Source: DASQFQ01 sp963811595 (GTDB taxonomy: Bacteria; Actinomycetota; Thermoleophilia; Solirubrobacterales; Solirubrobacteraceae). From it: a stretch of DNA of 64,000 nt. This document shows, in pieces, positions 32,646 through 41,534 of this stretch (position 1 is the first letter of the stretch; each line of letters begins with the position of its first letter). Where the stretch lies: positions 1 to 64,000 of the forward strand of contig CAWERW010000005.1 in the NCBI GenBank assembly GCA_963811595.1, read 5' to 3'. The notes beneath the pieces are model-generated. The model saw only the letters and a list, made by a program, of their open reading frames with translations, did not search any database and was not told where the DNA came from. The position numbers were made by a program, and so were the translations under genes.

Positions 32646-33181
32646 TGCACACCCTCCCCGATGGCACCCGCATCCTGATCCGCCCGATCGACGCGTCCGA
32701 CAAGCTGCGGCTGTCGGTCGCGCTCGGCCGTCTGAGCGAGCGGACGATCCGCCAGCGCTTCCTCGCCGCCAAGCCGCGCCTGAGCGCGGCCGAGCTGCGC
32801 TACCTGACCGAGGTGGACGGCCATGACCACATCGCGCTCGTCGCGGTGCTGACCGACGACCCCGAGTCGATCGTCGCCGTCGCGCGCTGCGTGCGCTTCC
32901 CACTGCCTCGGCCAGAGGCCTCGTCACCGCTTCGCTCGCCGCCCGACACCGCCGAGTTCGCGATCGTCGTGGGAGATCCGTTGCAGGGCCGCGGCCTCGG
33001 CTCGCTGCTGGCGCGCGAGCTCGCCACGACCGCCCGGGCCGCCGGAATCCGGCGCTTTTCCGCCACCATGGCGGGCGAGAACGTCGCCGTGCGGCGCCTG
33101 ATCGCGCACTTCACGCGCACGCTGGAGCACGACCACACGGCGCACGGCGTGCGCGAGGTCGTGGTCACACTGGCGGCGTAG
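32645..33181 (+). CDS. GNAT-family N-acetyltransferase
   Basis: 178 residues. GNAT fold with acetyl-CoA loop QGRGLGSLLARELATTARAA near residue 115. The opening TLPDGTRILIRPIDASDKL and RTIRQRFLAAKPRLS are those of GNAT domains in Pat-type protein acetyltransferases. Such an enzyme could acetylate Acs in some actinobacteria, so a link with the acs operon is possible but unproven. Start GTG 32645 sits within an inverted repeat. Confidence 0.85.
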   Translation: MHTLPDGTRILIRPIDASDKLRLSVALGRLSERTIRQRFLAAKPRLSAAELRYLTEVDGHDHIALVAVLTDDPESIVAVARCVRFPLPRPEASSPLRSPPDTAEFAIVVGDPLQGRGLGSLLARELATTARAAGIRRFSATMAGENVAVRRLIAHFTRTLEHDHTAHGVREVVVTLAA

Positions 33182-33208
33182 CCGGAGTTCCGGTTAGGCT
33201 GGCCCGCG

Positions 33209-35275
33209 GTGCGTACGCGGGAGCTCGGACTCGCCGATCAGCGCTACCGGTCCCTGGTGGAGCAGGTGCCGGCAGTGTCTTACGTGGCCCGGTGGGAGCC
33301 TGGGTCGCCGTTCTCGTACGTCTCGCCCCAGATCGAGGACCTGCTCGGCTTCCCCGCCGAGCGCTGGGTCGCCGAGCCGGAGCTGTGGGCCGAGCGCCTG
33401 CACCCGGACGACCGCGAGGCCGTGCTGCTCGAGGAGCTGCGCACCCACGACGCGCAGATCGGCTTCGACGGCGAGTACCGCCTGATCGCCGCCGACGGCT
33501 CCGTCGTCTGGGTGTGGGAGCGCGACACGATCGTCTACGGCTCCGACGGGGCGCCCTCCCACACCGAGGGCGTGATGGTCGACATCACCGAGCGCAAGCT
33601 CACCGAGGCGCGCTCCCAGCACTACCTCGACGTCGCCGGGACGATCCTGCTCGTCATGCGCACGGACCAGACCGTCGAGCTGCTCAACCGCCACGGCCGC
33701 GAGCTGCTGGGCTACGAGGACGGCGAGCTGATCGGGCGCGACTGGTACGACGCCGTGGTTCCCGAGGACGACCGCGAGAACCGCCGCGCGAACTTCCAGC
33801 GCGTGCTGCGCGCCGAGGAGCAGTTCACCTACCACCAGGGCGACGTCGTCACGCGCGCCGGCGAGCGCCGGACGATCGCGTGGCGCAACACGCTGCTGCG
33901 CGACGTCTCCGGCTACGTCACCGGGATCCTCGCCTCGGGCGAGGACATCACGGAGCGCCTGCGCGCAGAGGAGGAGATCTCCCGGCTCGCCTACTTCGAC
34001 CCGCTGACGGGGCTGCCCAACCGCGCCCAGCTCGAGGCCGAGCTGCGCCGCTGCGTGAACCGCTGCGGGCGCGCCGGCCGCGCCGTCGCGCTGCTGCTCG
34101 TCGACCTCGACAACTTCAAGCTCGTCAACGACTCGTTCGGCCACGGGGCCGGCGACCGCCTGCTGCGGCGGATTGCGGGCCGGCTCCGCGGGTTGGAAGG
34201 CGACGGCATGCTCGCGCGGCTCGGCGGCGACGAGTTCCTGATCCTGCTGCCCGACCTGGCCGACGGCGGCGAGGTCGTCGCGCGCGACGTCGCCGACGAG
34301 GTCGCGGCGCGGCTGTCGGAGCCGTTCAAGGTCTCCGGCGCGGTCTTCCACGTCCACGCGAGCATCGGCATCTCCCTCTACCCGGAGGACGCCCACGCGC
34401 CGGTCGAGCTGCTCCAGCACGCCGACATGGCGATGTACCAGAGCAAGGGCCGCGGCCGCGCGGCCTCGACCGTGTTCGCGCACGTCGCCCAGGACCCGCT
34501 CGAGCGCCTGTCGCTCCCGGCCCGGCTGCGGCGCGCGATCGCCGGCGACGAGCTCGTCCTGCACTACCAGCCGATCGTCGAGCTCAGCTCCGGGCGGCTC
34601 GCCTCGATGGAGGCGCTGCTGCGCTGGAACGACCCCGACCGCGGGCTCGTCTATCCCGACGACTTCATCCCCGCCGCCGAGGAGATGAGCCTGCTCGAGC
34701 CGATCGGCGACTGGGTGCTCGGCGCGCTCGCGCAGCAGGTGCTCGAGTGGCGCGAGGCGGGCCTCGAGCCGCACGTCAGCTTCAACGTCTCGCCGCGCCA
34801 GCTGCACCGCCCCGACTTCGCCGAGGAGCTCGCCGCTCGGCTGGAGGAGCTCGCCATCGACCCGTCGTGGCTGACCATGGAGCTGACCGAGTCCGCGACG
34901 CTGCGCGAGCCCGAGCGCATCGGCCCGATCCTGCGCGACCTCGACGCGGGCGGGCTGCGGCTGGCGATCGACGACTTCGGGGCGGGCTGGTCGTCGCTGG
35001 CGCGGCTGCGGCTGCTGCCGGTGCACACGCTCAAGATCGACCGCTCGTTCCTGCGCGAGATCCCCGAGGACCCCGAGGCGGGGGCGATCGTCGACGCGGT
35101 CATCGCGCTCGCCGACGCGCTCGGCATGGACACCGTGGCCGAGGGCGTGGAGACGCGCGTGCAGGCGCTGTTCCTCGCCGCGCAGGGCTGCCGATATGCC
35201 CAAGGCCGGTATTTCGGCGACGCCGTGCCGGCCGCGCAGCTCACCGACGCTCTAAGAGAAGCGTCCAGCGACTGA
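33209..35275 (+). CDS. PAS-PAS-GGDEF-EAL cyclic-di-GMP turnover protein
   Basis: 688 residues. PAS domain with PAC motif (about residues 12-130), second PAS (135-250), GGDEF domain with intact GGDEF at 339-343, and EAL domain with EALLRW from residue 468, DDFGAGWSS and EGVET. No RxxD inhibitory site precedes GGDEF. Both synthesis and hydrolysis of c-di-GMP are possible; the PAS domains suggest a small-molecule or redox signal. It is soluble, with no membrane helix. TAGGCT is 8 bases before GTG 33209. Confidence 0.93.
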   Translation: MRTRELGLADQRYRSLVEQVPAVSYVARWEPGSPFSYVSPQIEDLLGFPAERWVAEPELWAERLHPDDREAVLLEELRTHDAQIGFDGEYRLIAADGSVVWVWERDTIVYGSDGAPSHTEGVMVDITERKLTEARSQHYLDVAGTILLVMRTDQTVELLNRHGRELLGYEDGELIGRDWYDAVVPEDDRENRRANFQRVLRAEEQFTYHQGDVVTRAGERRTIAWRNTLLRDVSGYVTGILASGEDITERLRAEEEISRLAYFDPLTGLPNRAQLEAELRRCVNRCGRAGRAVALLLVDLDNFKLVNDSFGHGAGDRLLRRIAGRLRGLEGDGMLARLGGDEFLILLPDLADGGEVVARDVADEVAARLSEPFKVSGAVFHVHASIGISLYPEDAHAPVELLQHADMAMYQSKGRGRAASTVFAHVAQDPLERLSLPARLRRAIAGDELVLHYQPIVELSSGRLASMEALLRWNDPDRGLVYPDDFIPAAEEMSLLEPIGDWVLGALAQQVLEWREAGLEPHVSFNVSPRQLHRPDFAEELAARLEELAIDPSWLTMELTESATLREPERIGPILRDLDAGGLRLAIDDFGAGWSSLARLRLLPVHTLKIDRSFLREIPEDPEAGAIVDAVIALADALGMDTVAEGVETRVQALFLAAQGCRYAQGRYFGDAVPAAQLTDALREASSD

Positions 35276-35307
35276 AGCGCGGGCCCTCCGGGGCCGATGA
35301 ATGTTCC

Positions 35308-36759
35308 ATGGAGGCCTCGCGCTCACTCCGAGTCCTGCTCGCAGACGTGCCCGAGCCCGACGCGATCGAGATCGCGGAGGCGCTCGAGTCCGCGGGCTGG
35401 TCGGTGCACGCCCGCCGCACGACCGGGGGCGAGGGCCTCGAGGCCGCGCTGCTGGACCGTGGCTGGGACGGCGTGCTGTTCGGAGGCGAGGGCCCGACCG
35501 CCGTTCCCGCGCGCAAGGCGCTCGCGCTCGTGCGCCTCGCCGACCCGCATCTCCCTTTCGTCGCCATCACCCGCTCGGTGCGCCGGCACGACCTCGCCGC
35601 CGTGGTCAAGGGCCTCGAGGCCGGCATCGCCGTCGCCGCCGGGCCCACCGAGGTCGCCGAGACGCTCCAGCGCGAGCTCGAGTCGTCCCGCCGCCGCCGC
35701 GCCGAGGGCCGCGCGCACCGGCTGCTGCTCGCCCAGCAGGCGATCACCGACCACCTCGCGGCCGGCCAGGGCCCCGACAGCCTGCTGCAGGGCGTGCTCG
35801 GCGCGCTCTGCGAGACGCTCGGCTTCGCCTGCGGCGCCGTCTGGCTCCCCGACGGAGACGGGCCGACGCTGCGCTGCGTCGCCTCCTGGGTCGCCCCCGA
35901 CGCCGGCCCCGCGGTCAACGCCTTCGTCAGCGGCTCGAGCCGCCTGCGGCTCGCCCCCGGCCGCGGCCTGCCCGGCCGCGTCTTCGCCTTCCGCCGCCCC
36001 TCGTGGGTCGCCAACGTCCGCGCCGACGCCCAGGAGCCGCGCGCCGGCGCCGCGCGCCATGCCCGCCTGCGCGCCGCCGTCGCGGTGCCGCTGGCCCAGG
36101 GCGACGAGGTCTCCGGCGTGCTGGAGCTGTTCGCCCGCGACGTGCGCGAGCACGACCCCGAGACCGAGGCGATGCTCTCCACCGTCGGCGGCCAGCTCGC
36201 CCGCGCGCTCGTGCGCGAGAACGCCACCTCGCTGCGCGACCCGCTGACCGGCCTCCCGACCGCCGCGCTGCTCGAGGAGCACGTCGAGCTCGCGCTCGCC
36301 CGCGCCCGCCGCTCGGGCGCCGGGGTGATCGTGCTGCACCTGCGGCTGCTGGCCGGGCCCGACCTGCTCGCCCCGCTCGCGATGCGCGTCACCGACGTGC
36401 TGCGCGCGACCGACGTGCTCGCCCGCACCGGGCCGTCGGAGCTGGGCGTGCTGCTCGCCGACCTCCGCTACGACACGGTCGACGTCATCGAGCGCGTCAA
36501 CGGCCGCCTCTCCGAGGCGCTCGAGGAGCCGCTGCTGCTCGGCGGCGACGAGATGCGCGTAGAGCCGGTGATCGGGCACGCCGCGTTCCCGGCCGACGCC
36601 GACGACGCCGAGGTGCTGATGGCGATGGCCAAGGACTCGGCGCACGCGCTGCGCCCGCGCACGGCAGGATCCCCGGCATGGCGCACCGAGTTGTCGTCCG
36701 ATCCGGACCCCGAGTCGAGCGGCTTGAGGCCGGTTCGCTCGACGCAGCACTCGAGCTGA
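35308..36759 (+). CDS. Pseudo-receiver-GAF-degenerate GGDEF protein
   Basis: 483 residues. The N-terminal 125 resemble a response-regulator receiver, but the phospho-Asp position is Gly (DGVLFGGEG). A GAF domain follows (about 150-305). The last domain keeps the GGDEF-type entry SLRDPLTGLPTAALLEE but has SELGV in place of GGDEF, so it cannot make c-di-GMP. It probably acts as a sensor or scaffold for the c-di-GMP enzyme encoded just upstream (32-base gap). The tail overlaps the next gene by 82 bases. Confidence 0.78.
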   Translation: MEASRSLRVLLADVPEPDAIEIAEALESAGWSVHARRTTGGEGLEAALLDRGWDGVLFGGEGPTAVPARKALALVRLADPHLPFVAITRSVRRHDLAAVVKGLEAGIAVAAGPTEVAETLQRELESSRRRRAEGRAHRLLLAQQAITDHLAAGQGPDSLLQGVLGALCETLGFACGAVWLPDGDGPTLRCVASWVAPDAGPAVNAFVSGSSRLRLAPGRGLPGRVFAFRRPSWVANVRADAQEPRAGAARHARLRAAVAVPLAQGDEVSGVLELFARDVREHDPETEAMLSTVGGQLARALVRENATSLRDPLTGLPTAALLEEHVELALARARRSGAGVIVLHLRLLAGPDLLAPLAMRVTDVLRATDVLARTGPSELGVLLADLRYDTVDVIERVNGRLSEALEEPLLLGGDEMRVEPVIGHAAFPADADDAEVLMAMAKDSAHALRPRTAGSPAWRTELSSDPDPESSGLRPVRSTQHSS

Positions 36760-37010
36760 TCGAAGAGCGGGCGCGCGCGCTCGCGGGAGGGCCGGGCCGC
36801 AGGACGGTCGACCTGCGCTACAAGTCGTTCGAGCCCGTGCAGCAGGTCGCGCACCGGCTGGAGCTGTCCGGGGGCAAGGTGCACGCCGGCGTCGACGTGC
36901 GCGGCGACGGCTCCGTCGAGGCCTGGACGGGGCGCATGCGCCGCCGGCTCGTCGAGCAGCAGCCCGGGGAGAGCCCGTACGCGGCGCTGCGCCGTACGCT
37001 GCAGGGGTGA
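36678..37010 (+). CDS. Conserved small protein of unknown function
   Basis: 110 residues: MAHRVVVRSGPRVERLEAGS, a helix, then a beta-rich half (VDLRYKSFEPVQQVAHRLEL) and a basic end. No family recognised. It starts 82 bases inside the preceding gene in another frame. Because that gene's tail is low-complexity, the overlap may reflect tail extension. Its stop overlaps GTG of the sulfotransferase gene (37007-37010). Confidence 0.6.
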   Translation: MAHRVVVRSGPRVERLEAGSLDAALELIEERARALAGGPGRRTVDLRYKSFEPVQQVAHRLELSGGKVHAGVDVRGDGSVEAWTGRMRRRLVEQQPGESPYAALRRTLQG

Positions 37011-38116
37011 GCAGCCCCATCTTCATCGTCGGGGCGATGGGCTCGGGCACGACGCTGCTGCGGCTGATGCTCGACAGCCACGAGAACATCGCCATCCCGC
37101 CCGAGACCGGCTTCATGCGCGGCTACGACGCGCTGCGGTTCACGCCGTTCAAGTGGTCGGGGCGCAACTGGACCGGGCGGCTGGGCTGGAGCGAGGAGGA
37201 GCTCGACGAGGAGCTGCGCGGGCTCTACGACCGGCTGTTCATGCGCTACGCGGAGCAGCACGGCAAGCGCCGCTGGGGGGAGAAGACGCCGCTGCACACC
37301 TGGCACGTCGCCGACCTCGCGCGGCTGTTCCCCGACGCCCGCTTCGTCGCCGTGGTGCGGCACCCCTACGGCAGCATCGCCTCGAACATGAGCCGCTTCC
37401 GCTCGCGGCTGGCACGCGCCGCCGCCCAGTGGATGCAGCCGTGCCGGGAGCTGGCCGCGCAGGCCGCGCGCCTCCCCGACCGCTGCGTGATCGTCCGCTA
37501 CGAGGACCTGGTGCGCCAGCCGGAGCCACTGCTGCGCGAGCTGCTCGAGTGGCTGGAGGAGCCATGGGATCCGGCCGTGCTCGAGCACCACAGCGTGCAG
37601 GGGCAGCGCGGCGGCAAGCTCGTCGTCGAGGGGCGCAGCCGCGCCGACGACCCGGTCGACGAGACGCGCGTCGCGAAGTGGACGAAGTCGATGCTGGCCG
37701 AGCACCGCAAGTGGCTCGAGGAGCGCGTCGCGCCGCTCGCCGCCTTCTACGGCTACGACCTCGAGGACCCCGCGGCGCTCGCCCCGCTGGCGGACGGCGG
37801 GAGCCCGCTGCTCCACGGCGCCGAGGCGGCGGCGCGGATCGAGCGCTACCCGGCCCTCGAGCTGGCCAAGGGCGGCGTGGCAAGCATCTACGACCGGCCC
37901 TACGACCCGCGCAAGCTGATGGTCCTCAAGCGCGAGGAGTACGCGTGGCTGACGCGCCCGCGCGGTGTGCGGCGGATCGGCATCGCCGCGGTCCGCCGGC
38001 TGCCGTTCGCCCCGGCGCGCCGCGCGATCGTCAAGGGCGTCCGGACGGTCCGCGGCGCGCTCGGGCTCACGCGCCGCCACCGCGACATCCCGACGCGCGG
38101 GACCTCGTCCGGGTGA
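37007..38116 (+). CDS. Sulfotransferase family protein
   Basis: 369 residues. PAPS-binding loop IVGAMGSGTTLLRLML near residue 7, the 3'-phosphate site RHPYGSIASNMSRF near residue 118 and RYEDLV near residue 162. It should move sulfate from PAPS to a hydroxyl of a sugar, lipid or small molecule. The basic C-terminal region may touch membranes. GTG 37007 overlaps the upstream stop, and its own stop overlaps GTG of the MOSC gene (38113-38116). No PAPS synthesis gene is nearby. Confidence 0.88.
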   Translation: MSSPIFIVGAMGSGTTLLRLMLDSHENIAIPPETGFMRGYDALRFTPFKWSGRNWTGRLGWSEEELDEELRGLYDRLFMRYAEQHGKRRWGEKTPLHTWHVADLARLFPDARFVAVVRHPYGSIASNMSRFRSRLARAAAQWMQPCRELAAQAARLPDRCVIVRYEDLVRQPEPLLRELLEWLEEPWDPAVLEHHSVQGQRGGKLVVEGRSRADDPVDETRVAKWTKSMLAEHRKWLEERVAPLAAFYGYDLEDPAALAPLADGGSPLLHGAEAAARIERYPALELAKGGVASIYDRPYDPRKLMVLKREEYAWLTRPRGVRRIGIAAVRRLPFAPARRAIVKGVRTVRGALGLTRRHRDIPTRGTSSG

Positions 38117-38748
38117 GCGGCCGCGTCGTCTCCGTCAACGTCGGCCGCCCGGCGCCGCTCTCGACCGGCAGGCGCGTGGTCCAGTCCGCGATCGGCAAGC
38201 GGCCGGTCGAGGGCCCGGTGGCCGTGCGCGGGGTCAACCTCGAAGGCGACGACCAGGCCGACCGCTCGGTCCACGGCGGCGTAGACCAGGCCGTCTACGC
38301 CTACGCGAGCGAGGACATCGCGCGCTGGAGCGAGGAGCTCGGGCTTGAGCTGGGGCCCGCGGCGTTCGGCGAGAACCTCACGCTCGCCGGTGTCGACCTC
38401 TCCGGCGCGCGGGTCGGCGAACGCTGGCGCATCGGCGGCGCCGAGCTGCGCGTCACCGGCCCGCGTGTCCCCTGCTTCAAGCTCGAGGCGCGGATCGGCG
38501 TGCGCGGCTTCCAGAAGCGCTTCCTACACGCCGGGCGGCCGGGCGCCTACCTCGCGATCGTCGGCGAGGGCGAGCTGCAGGCGGGCGACGCGGTCGAGCT
38601 CGTCCACCGCCCCGAGCACGGCGTCACCATGGCGCTCGTCCTCGAGGCCCTGATCGTCGATCGGGCGCGCATCCCCGAGCTGGCGCCAGCCCGCGACGAC
38701 ATGTTCCCGAAGCTCGCGGGCTGGTACGAGGAGCTGATCGCTGCCTAG
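38113..38748 (+). CDS. MOSC-domain protein (YiiM-like)
   Basis: 211 residues. The MOSC beta-barrel binds molybdenum cofactor: DDQADRSVHGGVDQAVYAY, GENL, and GPRVPCFKLEAR with the Moco-ligand Cys121. The YiiM branch reduces N-hydroxylated compounds or detoxifies base analogues. There are no Moco synthesis genes nearby. It is translationally coupled to the sulfotransferase gene by a four-base overlap. Confidence 0.92.
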   Translation: MSGRVVSVNVGRPAPLSTGRRVVQSAIGKRPVEGPVAVRGVNLEGDDQADRSVHGGVDQAVYAYASEDIARWSEELGLELGPAAFGENLTLAGVDLSGARVGERWRIGGAELRVTGPRVPCFKLEARIGVRGFQKRFLHAGRPGAYLAIVGEGELQAGDAVELVHRPEHGVTMALVLEALIVDRARIPELAPARDDMFPKLAGWYEELIAA

Positions 38749-38754
38749 GCGGAG

Positions 38755-40587
38755 CTACTCGCGCGTCACCCGCACGTCGTCGACCCCGGCCTCGACGAGC
38801 GACGCGCCGGACGCGTCGGCCGCCTCGACCTGAAGCGTCACGGTCTGGCCGGCGAACGCGCTGAGGTCGACGGTCGTGCTCGCCCAGGCGCCGTTGCGGT
38901 TGCTCGCCGCGCCGGGCACGTTGAGCACCGTCGACGTCGTCGAACCGAGCACCCGCACGCGCAGGTAGTCGGCGCTCGACGAGTTGGACCCGTGCGCGAG
39001 GTAGTAGGAGAGGCTGAGCCGGTACGTCGACCCGCCGGTGAGCGCGATCGGCCCTGAGCGCATCGTCGTCGTGCCGCCGTCGACGTCGTGGTCACCCGCC
39101 GCGGCGCCGGCGAGCCGGCCGGTCACGAGGTCGTTCGTCCCGCTCACGGTCGTCCCGAGCTGCTTCGCCCCGCTCGAGGTCGTCGCAGCCGGGTCGCCGC
39201 GCTCCCAGCGGCCGGCCGTCGCGGTGTCGGTGCCGCCGGGGTTGCTCGTCCAGCCGTTCGCGGTCTCGAACGTGTCGGAGTAGATCGTGACTGCGCCCGG
39301 CAGGCCGCAGTACTGCGTCTGCTTGCCGATCGTGCGGTACATGCAGTCGGCGTTCTCGAGCAGCCGCAGGACCGCCTCGCGGTTGCGCGTCGTCTCGCGG
39401 CCGATCACCTCGTCGGGCGGGTAGAAGCCCGGGCTCGACGAGCGCGGGTAGAGCTCGAACGTGTAGGCGAAGACCTTGTGCTGGCCGTAGAGCCAGTCGT
39501 CGATCGTGCCGTCGGTGATGTAGAGGTCGGAGCCCTGCTGCGGCGTGAAGCCGTTGGTGCCGGCCATGTTGCGCCCGAAGGTCGAGAAGACCGCCTGGTC
39601 GTCGGTCGTCATGTCCGCAGGGACGTCGGTGTAGGTGTAGCCGTAGGGCCACAGCACGAGCTCGGAGTAGGTGTGGAAGTCGATGCTCGCCTTGATCTGC
39701 TGCACGCCGCCGACGACGCGCGAGTTGACGAGATCGCGCACGTTGCGCGTCTCCGGCGCCGAGAACGCGCTGGCGCCGCGGTAGGTCTCGGACGAGAACG
39801 CCGAGCTCGAGCCGCCGCAGCAGCCCCAGCGGTAGGCCCAGTTGCGGTTGAGGTCGGTGCCGACCGCGCTCGAGCCCGTGTTGGGCTGGCGGTTCTTGCG
39901 CCACGAGCGGTAGGAGCCGGTGGCGATGTCGTACTCGACGCCGTCCGGGTTGACCATCGGGACGATCCAGATCTCGCGCGTGTTCACGATGTTCTGGATG
40001 CGCGCGTCGCTGGAGTACTTCGACGTCAGCTCGCCGAGCACGTAGAGCGCCATCTCGACCGTGAGGTGCTCGCGCGCATGCTGGTTGGCGGTGAACATGA
40101 CCTCGGGCTCGGACTCGTCGGCCGCGACGTTGTCGGAGACCTTGAGCGCGTAGACGGGGCGCCCCTGGTACGTGTTGCCGAGCGTGATCCGCTGCACGAG
40201 CGACGGATACGCGGCGACGACCGAGTTGATCTCGGCGACCGTCTCGTTGTAGTCGTGGTAGGCCGCGTCGGCGGCCGGGAACGCGGCGGTGCGGGCGCGG
40301 GCGCCGCGGCGGGCGCCCCTGCGGGGCGGCTTCGCCAGCGGGCGCAGCCCGTAGCCGAGGCGCCGCACGCGGCGCGCCTCGCGGCGGGTCATGCCGGCCA
40401 CGACGTGACCGTGGTCGACCTCGACGATCGCGGCGCCGCGCTTGGCGATCATCGAGCGGTCGAAGCGGTCCCTCACGCCGTCCACCTCGTAGAGCTTGGC
40501 CCGGTCGGCCGCGGCGGCGGGCGCGGCGAGGAAGAGCAGGGTGAGCGGCGCGAGCAGGAGCGCGCGGCGTAAGCGGAGGCGCAACAT
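38755..40587 (-). CDS. Secreted M14 zinc carboxypeptidase with C-terminal beta domain
   Basis: 610 residues. Signal peptide (1-27), a basic pro-region (about 60-105), then an M14 catalytic domain: His170-x-x-Glu173 in NQHAREHLTVE, Arg248 in LNRNW, His305 in IDFHTYSEL and general-base Glu378 in YTFELYP. A C-terminal jelly-roll domain (about 435-608) resembles adhesion or MAM-like modules. It should trim C-terminal residues from extracellular peptides; the pro-segment suggests zymogen control. Confidence 0.92.
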   Translation of the reverse strand: MLRLRLRRALLLAPLTLLFLAAPAAAADRAKLYEVDGVRDRFDRSMIAKRGAAIVEVDHGHVVAGMTRREARRVRRLGYGLRPLAKPPRRGARRGARARTAAFPAADAAYHDYNETVAEINSVVAAYPSLVQRITLGNTYQGRPVYALKVSDNVAADESEPEVMFTANQHAREHLTVEMALYVLGELTSKYSSDARIQNIVNTREIWIVPMVNPDGVEYDIATGSYRSWRKNRQPNTGSSAVGTDLNRNWAYRWGCCGGSSSAFSSETYRGASAFSAPETRNVRDLVNSRVVGGVQQIKASIDFHTYSELVLWPYGYTYTDVPADMTTDDQAVFSTFGRNMAGTNGFTPQQGSDLYITDGTIDDWLYGQHKVFAYTFELYPRSSSPGFYPPDEVIGRETTRNREAVLRLLENADCMYRTIGKQTQYCGLPGAVTIYSDTFETANGWTSNPGGTDTATAGRWERGDPAATTSSGAKQLGTTVSGTNDLVTGRLAGAAAGDHDVDGGTTTMRSGPIALTGGSTYRLSLSYYLAHGSNSSSADYLRVRVLGSTTSTVLNVPGAASNRNGAWASTTVDLSAFAGQTVTLQVEAADASGASLVEAGVDDVRVTRE

Positions 40588-40596
40588 GCCGCGACC

Positions 40597-41244
40597 CTAC
40601 AGATAAAGGGTGGCGCCGTAGCGCCGCAACCAGCGCGCGTGCTCGCGCCAGTCCGGGACGCGCGATTCGAGCAGCGCCCAGAAGCGGGGCGAGTGGTCCA
40701 TGACCTCGAGGTGGCAGACCTCGTGCTCGACGACGTAGTCGAGCACCTCCTCGGGCGCGAGCAGCAGCCGCCAGTTGAACGACATGTGGCCGCGGCTCGA
40801 GCACGACGCCCAGCGCGTCTTCTGCCCCCGGATCGTCAGCCCGTCGTAGCGGGTGCCGGCGCGCGCGACGGCGGCGTCGAGCCGCGGGCCGATCTCGGCG
40901 CGCGCCTGGCGGCGGTACCAGCGCTCGAGCGCGGCGGCGGCGTCGCGCTTGGGCACGAGCAGGTCGTCGCCGCGGCGGTGGACGCGCTCGCGGCCCGGCT
41001 GGGGCACGAGCCGCAGGTCGCGGCCCAGGTACGGCACGGTGCCGTCCGGCCGCGCGACCTCGGCGGCCGCGCGGGCGAGCGTGCGGCGGCGGCGCTCGAT
41101 CCAGCCCTCGAGCTCGAGCACGGCCTGCGCCGCGGCGCGCTCGGGGGCGCGCTTCGGGAGGATCACCTCGACCTCGCCGGACCCGTCGACGCTGACGCGC
41201 ACGCGCCGCGCGCGCGGCGAGCGGCGCACCCGGTAGTCCATCAT
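40597..41244 (-). CDS. YgjP-like (DUF45/M48-related) metallopeptidase
   Basis: 215 residues. HEVCHLEVMDHSPRFW holds a zinc-type HExxH (His174, Glu175, His178) and His184 as third ligand. QKTRWASCSS upstream is the family mark of the YgjP/WLM group. The cellular target is unknown. Its ATG lies only 8 bases from the divergent ATG at 41253, so each promoter must sit within the other's coding sequence. Confidence 0.88.
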   Translation of the reverse strand: MMDYRVRRSPRARRVRVSVDGSGEVEVILPKRAPERAAAQAVLELEGWIERRRRTLARAAAEVARPDGTVPYLGRDLRLVPQPGRERVHRRGDDLLVPKRDAAAALERWYRRQARAEIGPRLDAAVARAGTRYDGLTIRGQKTRWASCSSRGHMSFNWRLLLAPEEVLDYVVEHEVCHLEVMDHSPRFWALLESRVPDWREHARWLRRYGATLYL

Positions 41245-41252
41245 CCGCCCCG

Positions 41253-41534
41253 ATGGAGCATTCGAGGGTCCCCCTCCCCAAGGGCGTCCGGGAGCCCTAC
41301 ACGGTGTTCGTCAACGGCGTGCGCCAGCACCTGGGGACCGACTATGAAGTGCGCAGCGGCGTCCTCGTCTTCAACCGCTCGCTCGAGAAGGAGGGCAAGC
41401 TCGGACTCGGGCGGTGGTTCCTCGGCGCGTGGGGCGTCGGGACCTACCGGAAGAACGACCAGGTCGACGTGGCCTGGGAGGTCGACGGGAAGCCGCGCGT
41501 CGCTCACGCGCTGGACATCGAGAAGCCCGGCTGA
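41253..41534 (+). CDS. Conserved small protein of unknown function
   Basis: 93 residues, predicted beta-rich (YTVFVNGVRQHLGTDYEV, LGRWFLGAWGVGTYRKND) with no signal or membrane helix. No family recognised. It is divergent from the YgjP-like gene by 8 bases and its end overlaps the convergent metF by 31 bases, so it is boxed in on both sides. Confidence 0.7.
   Translation: MEHSRVPLPKGVREPYTVFVNGVRQHLGTDYEVRSGVLVFNRSLEKEGKLGLGRWFLGAWGVGTYRKNDQVDVAWEVDGKPRVAHALDIEKPG

Noticed and set aside
33194..35203. A 669-codon open frame antisense to the PAS-GGDEF-EAL gene
   Set aside because: Very GC-rich coding DNA leaves long open frames on the other strand. The translation is Arg/Val/Leu/Gln-rich, matches no family, and the plus-strand gene has all domain motifs.
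36995..37007. TACGCT as a leaderless promoter for the sulfotransferase gene
   Set aside because: It has the right spacing, but lies in coding sequence of an overlapping upstream gene with a stop-start overlap, so translation from the upstream mRNA is as likely.
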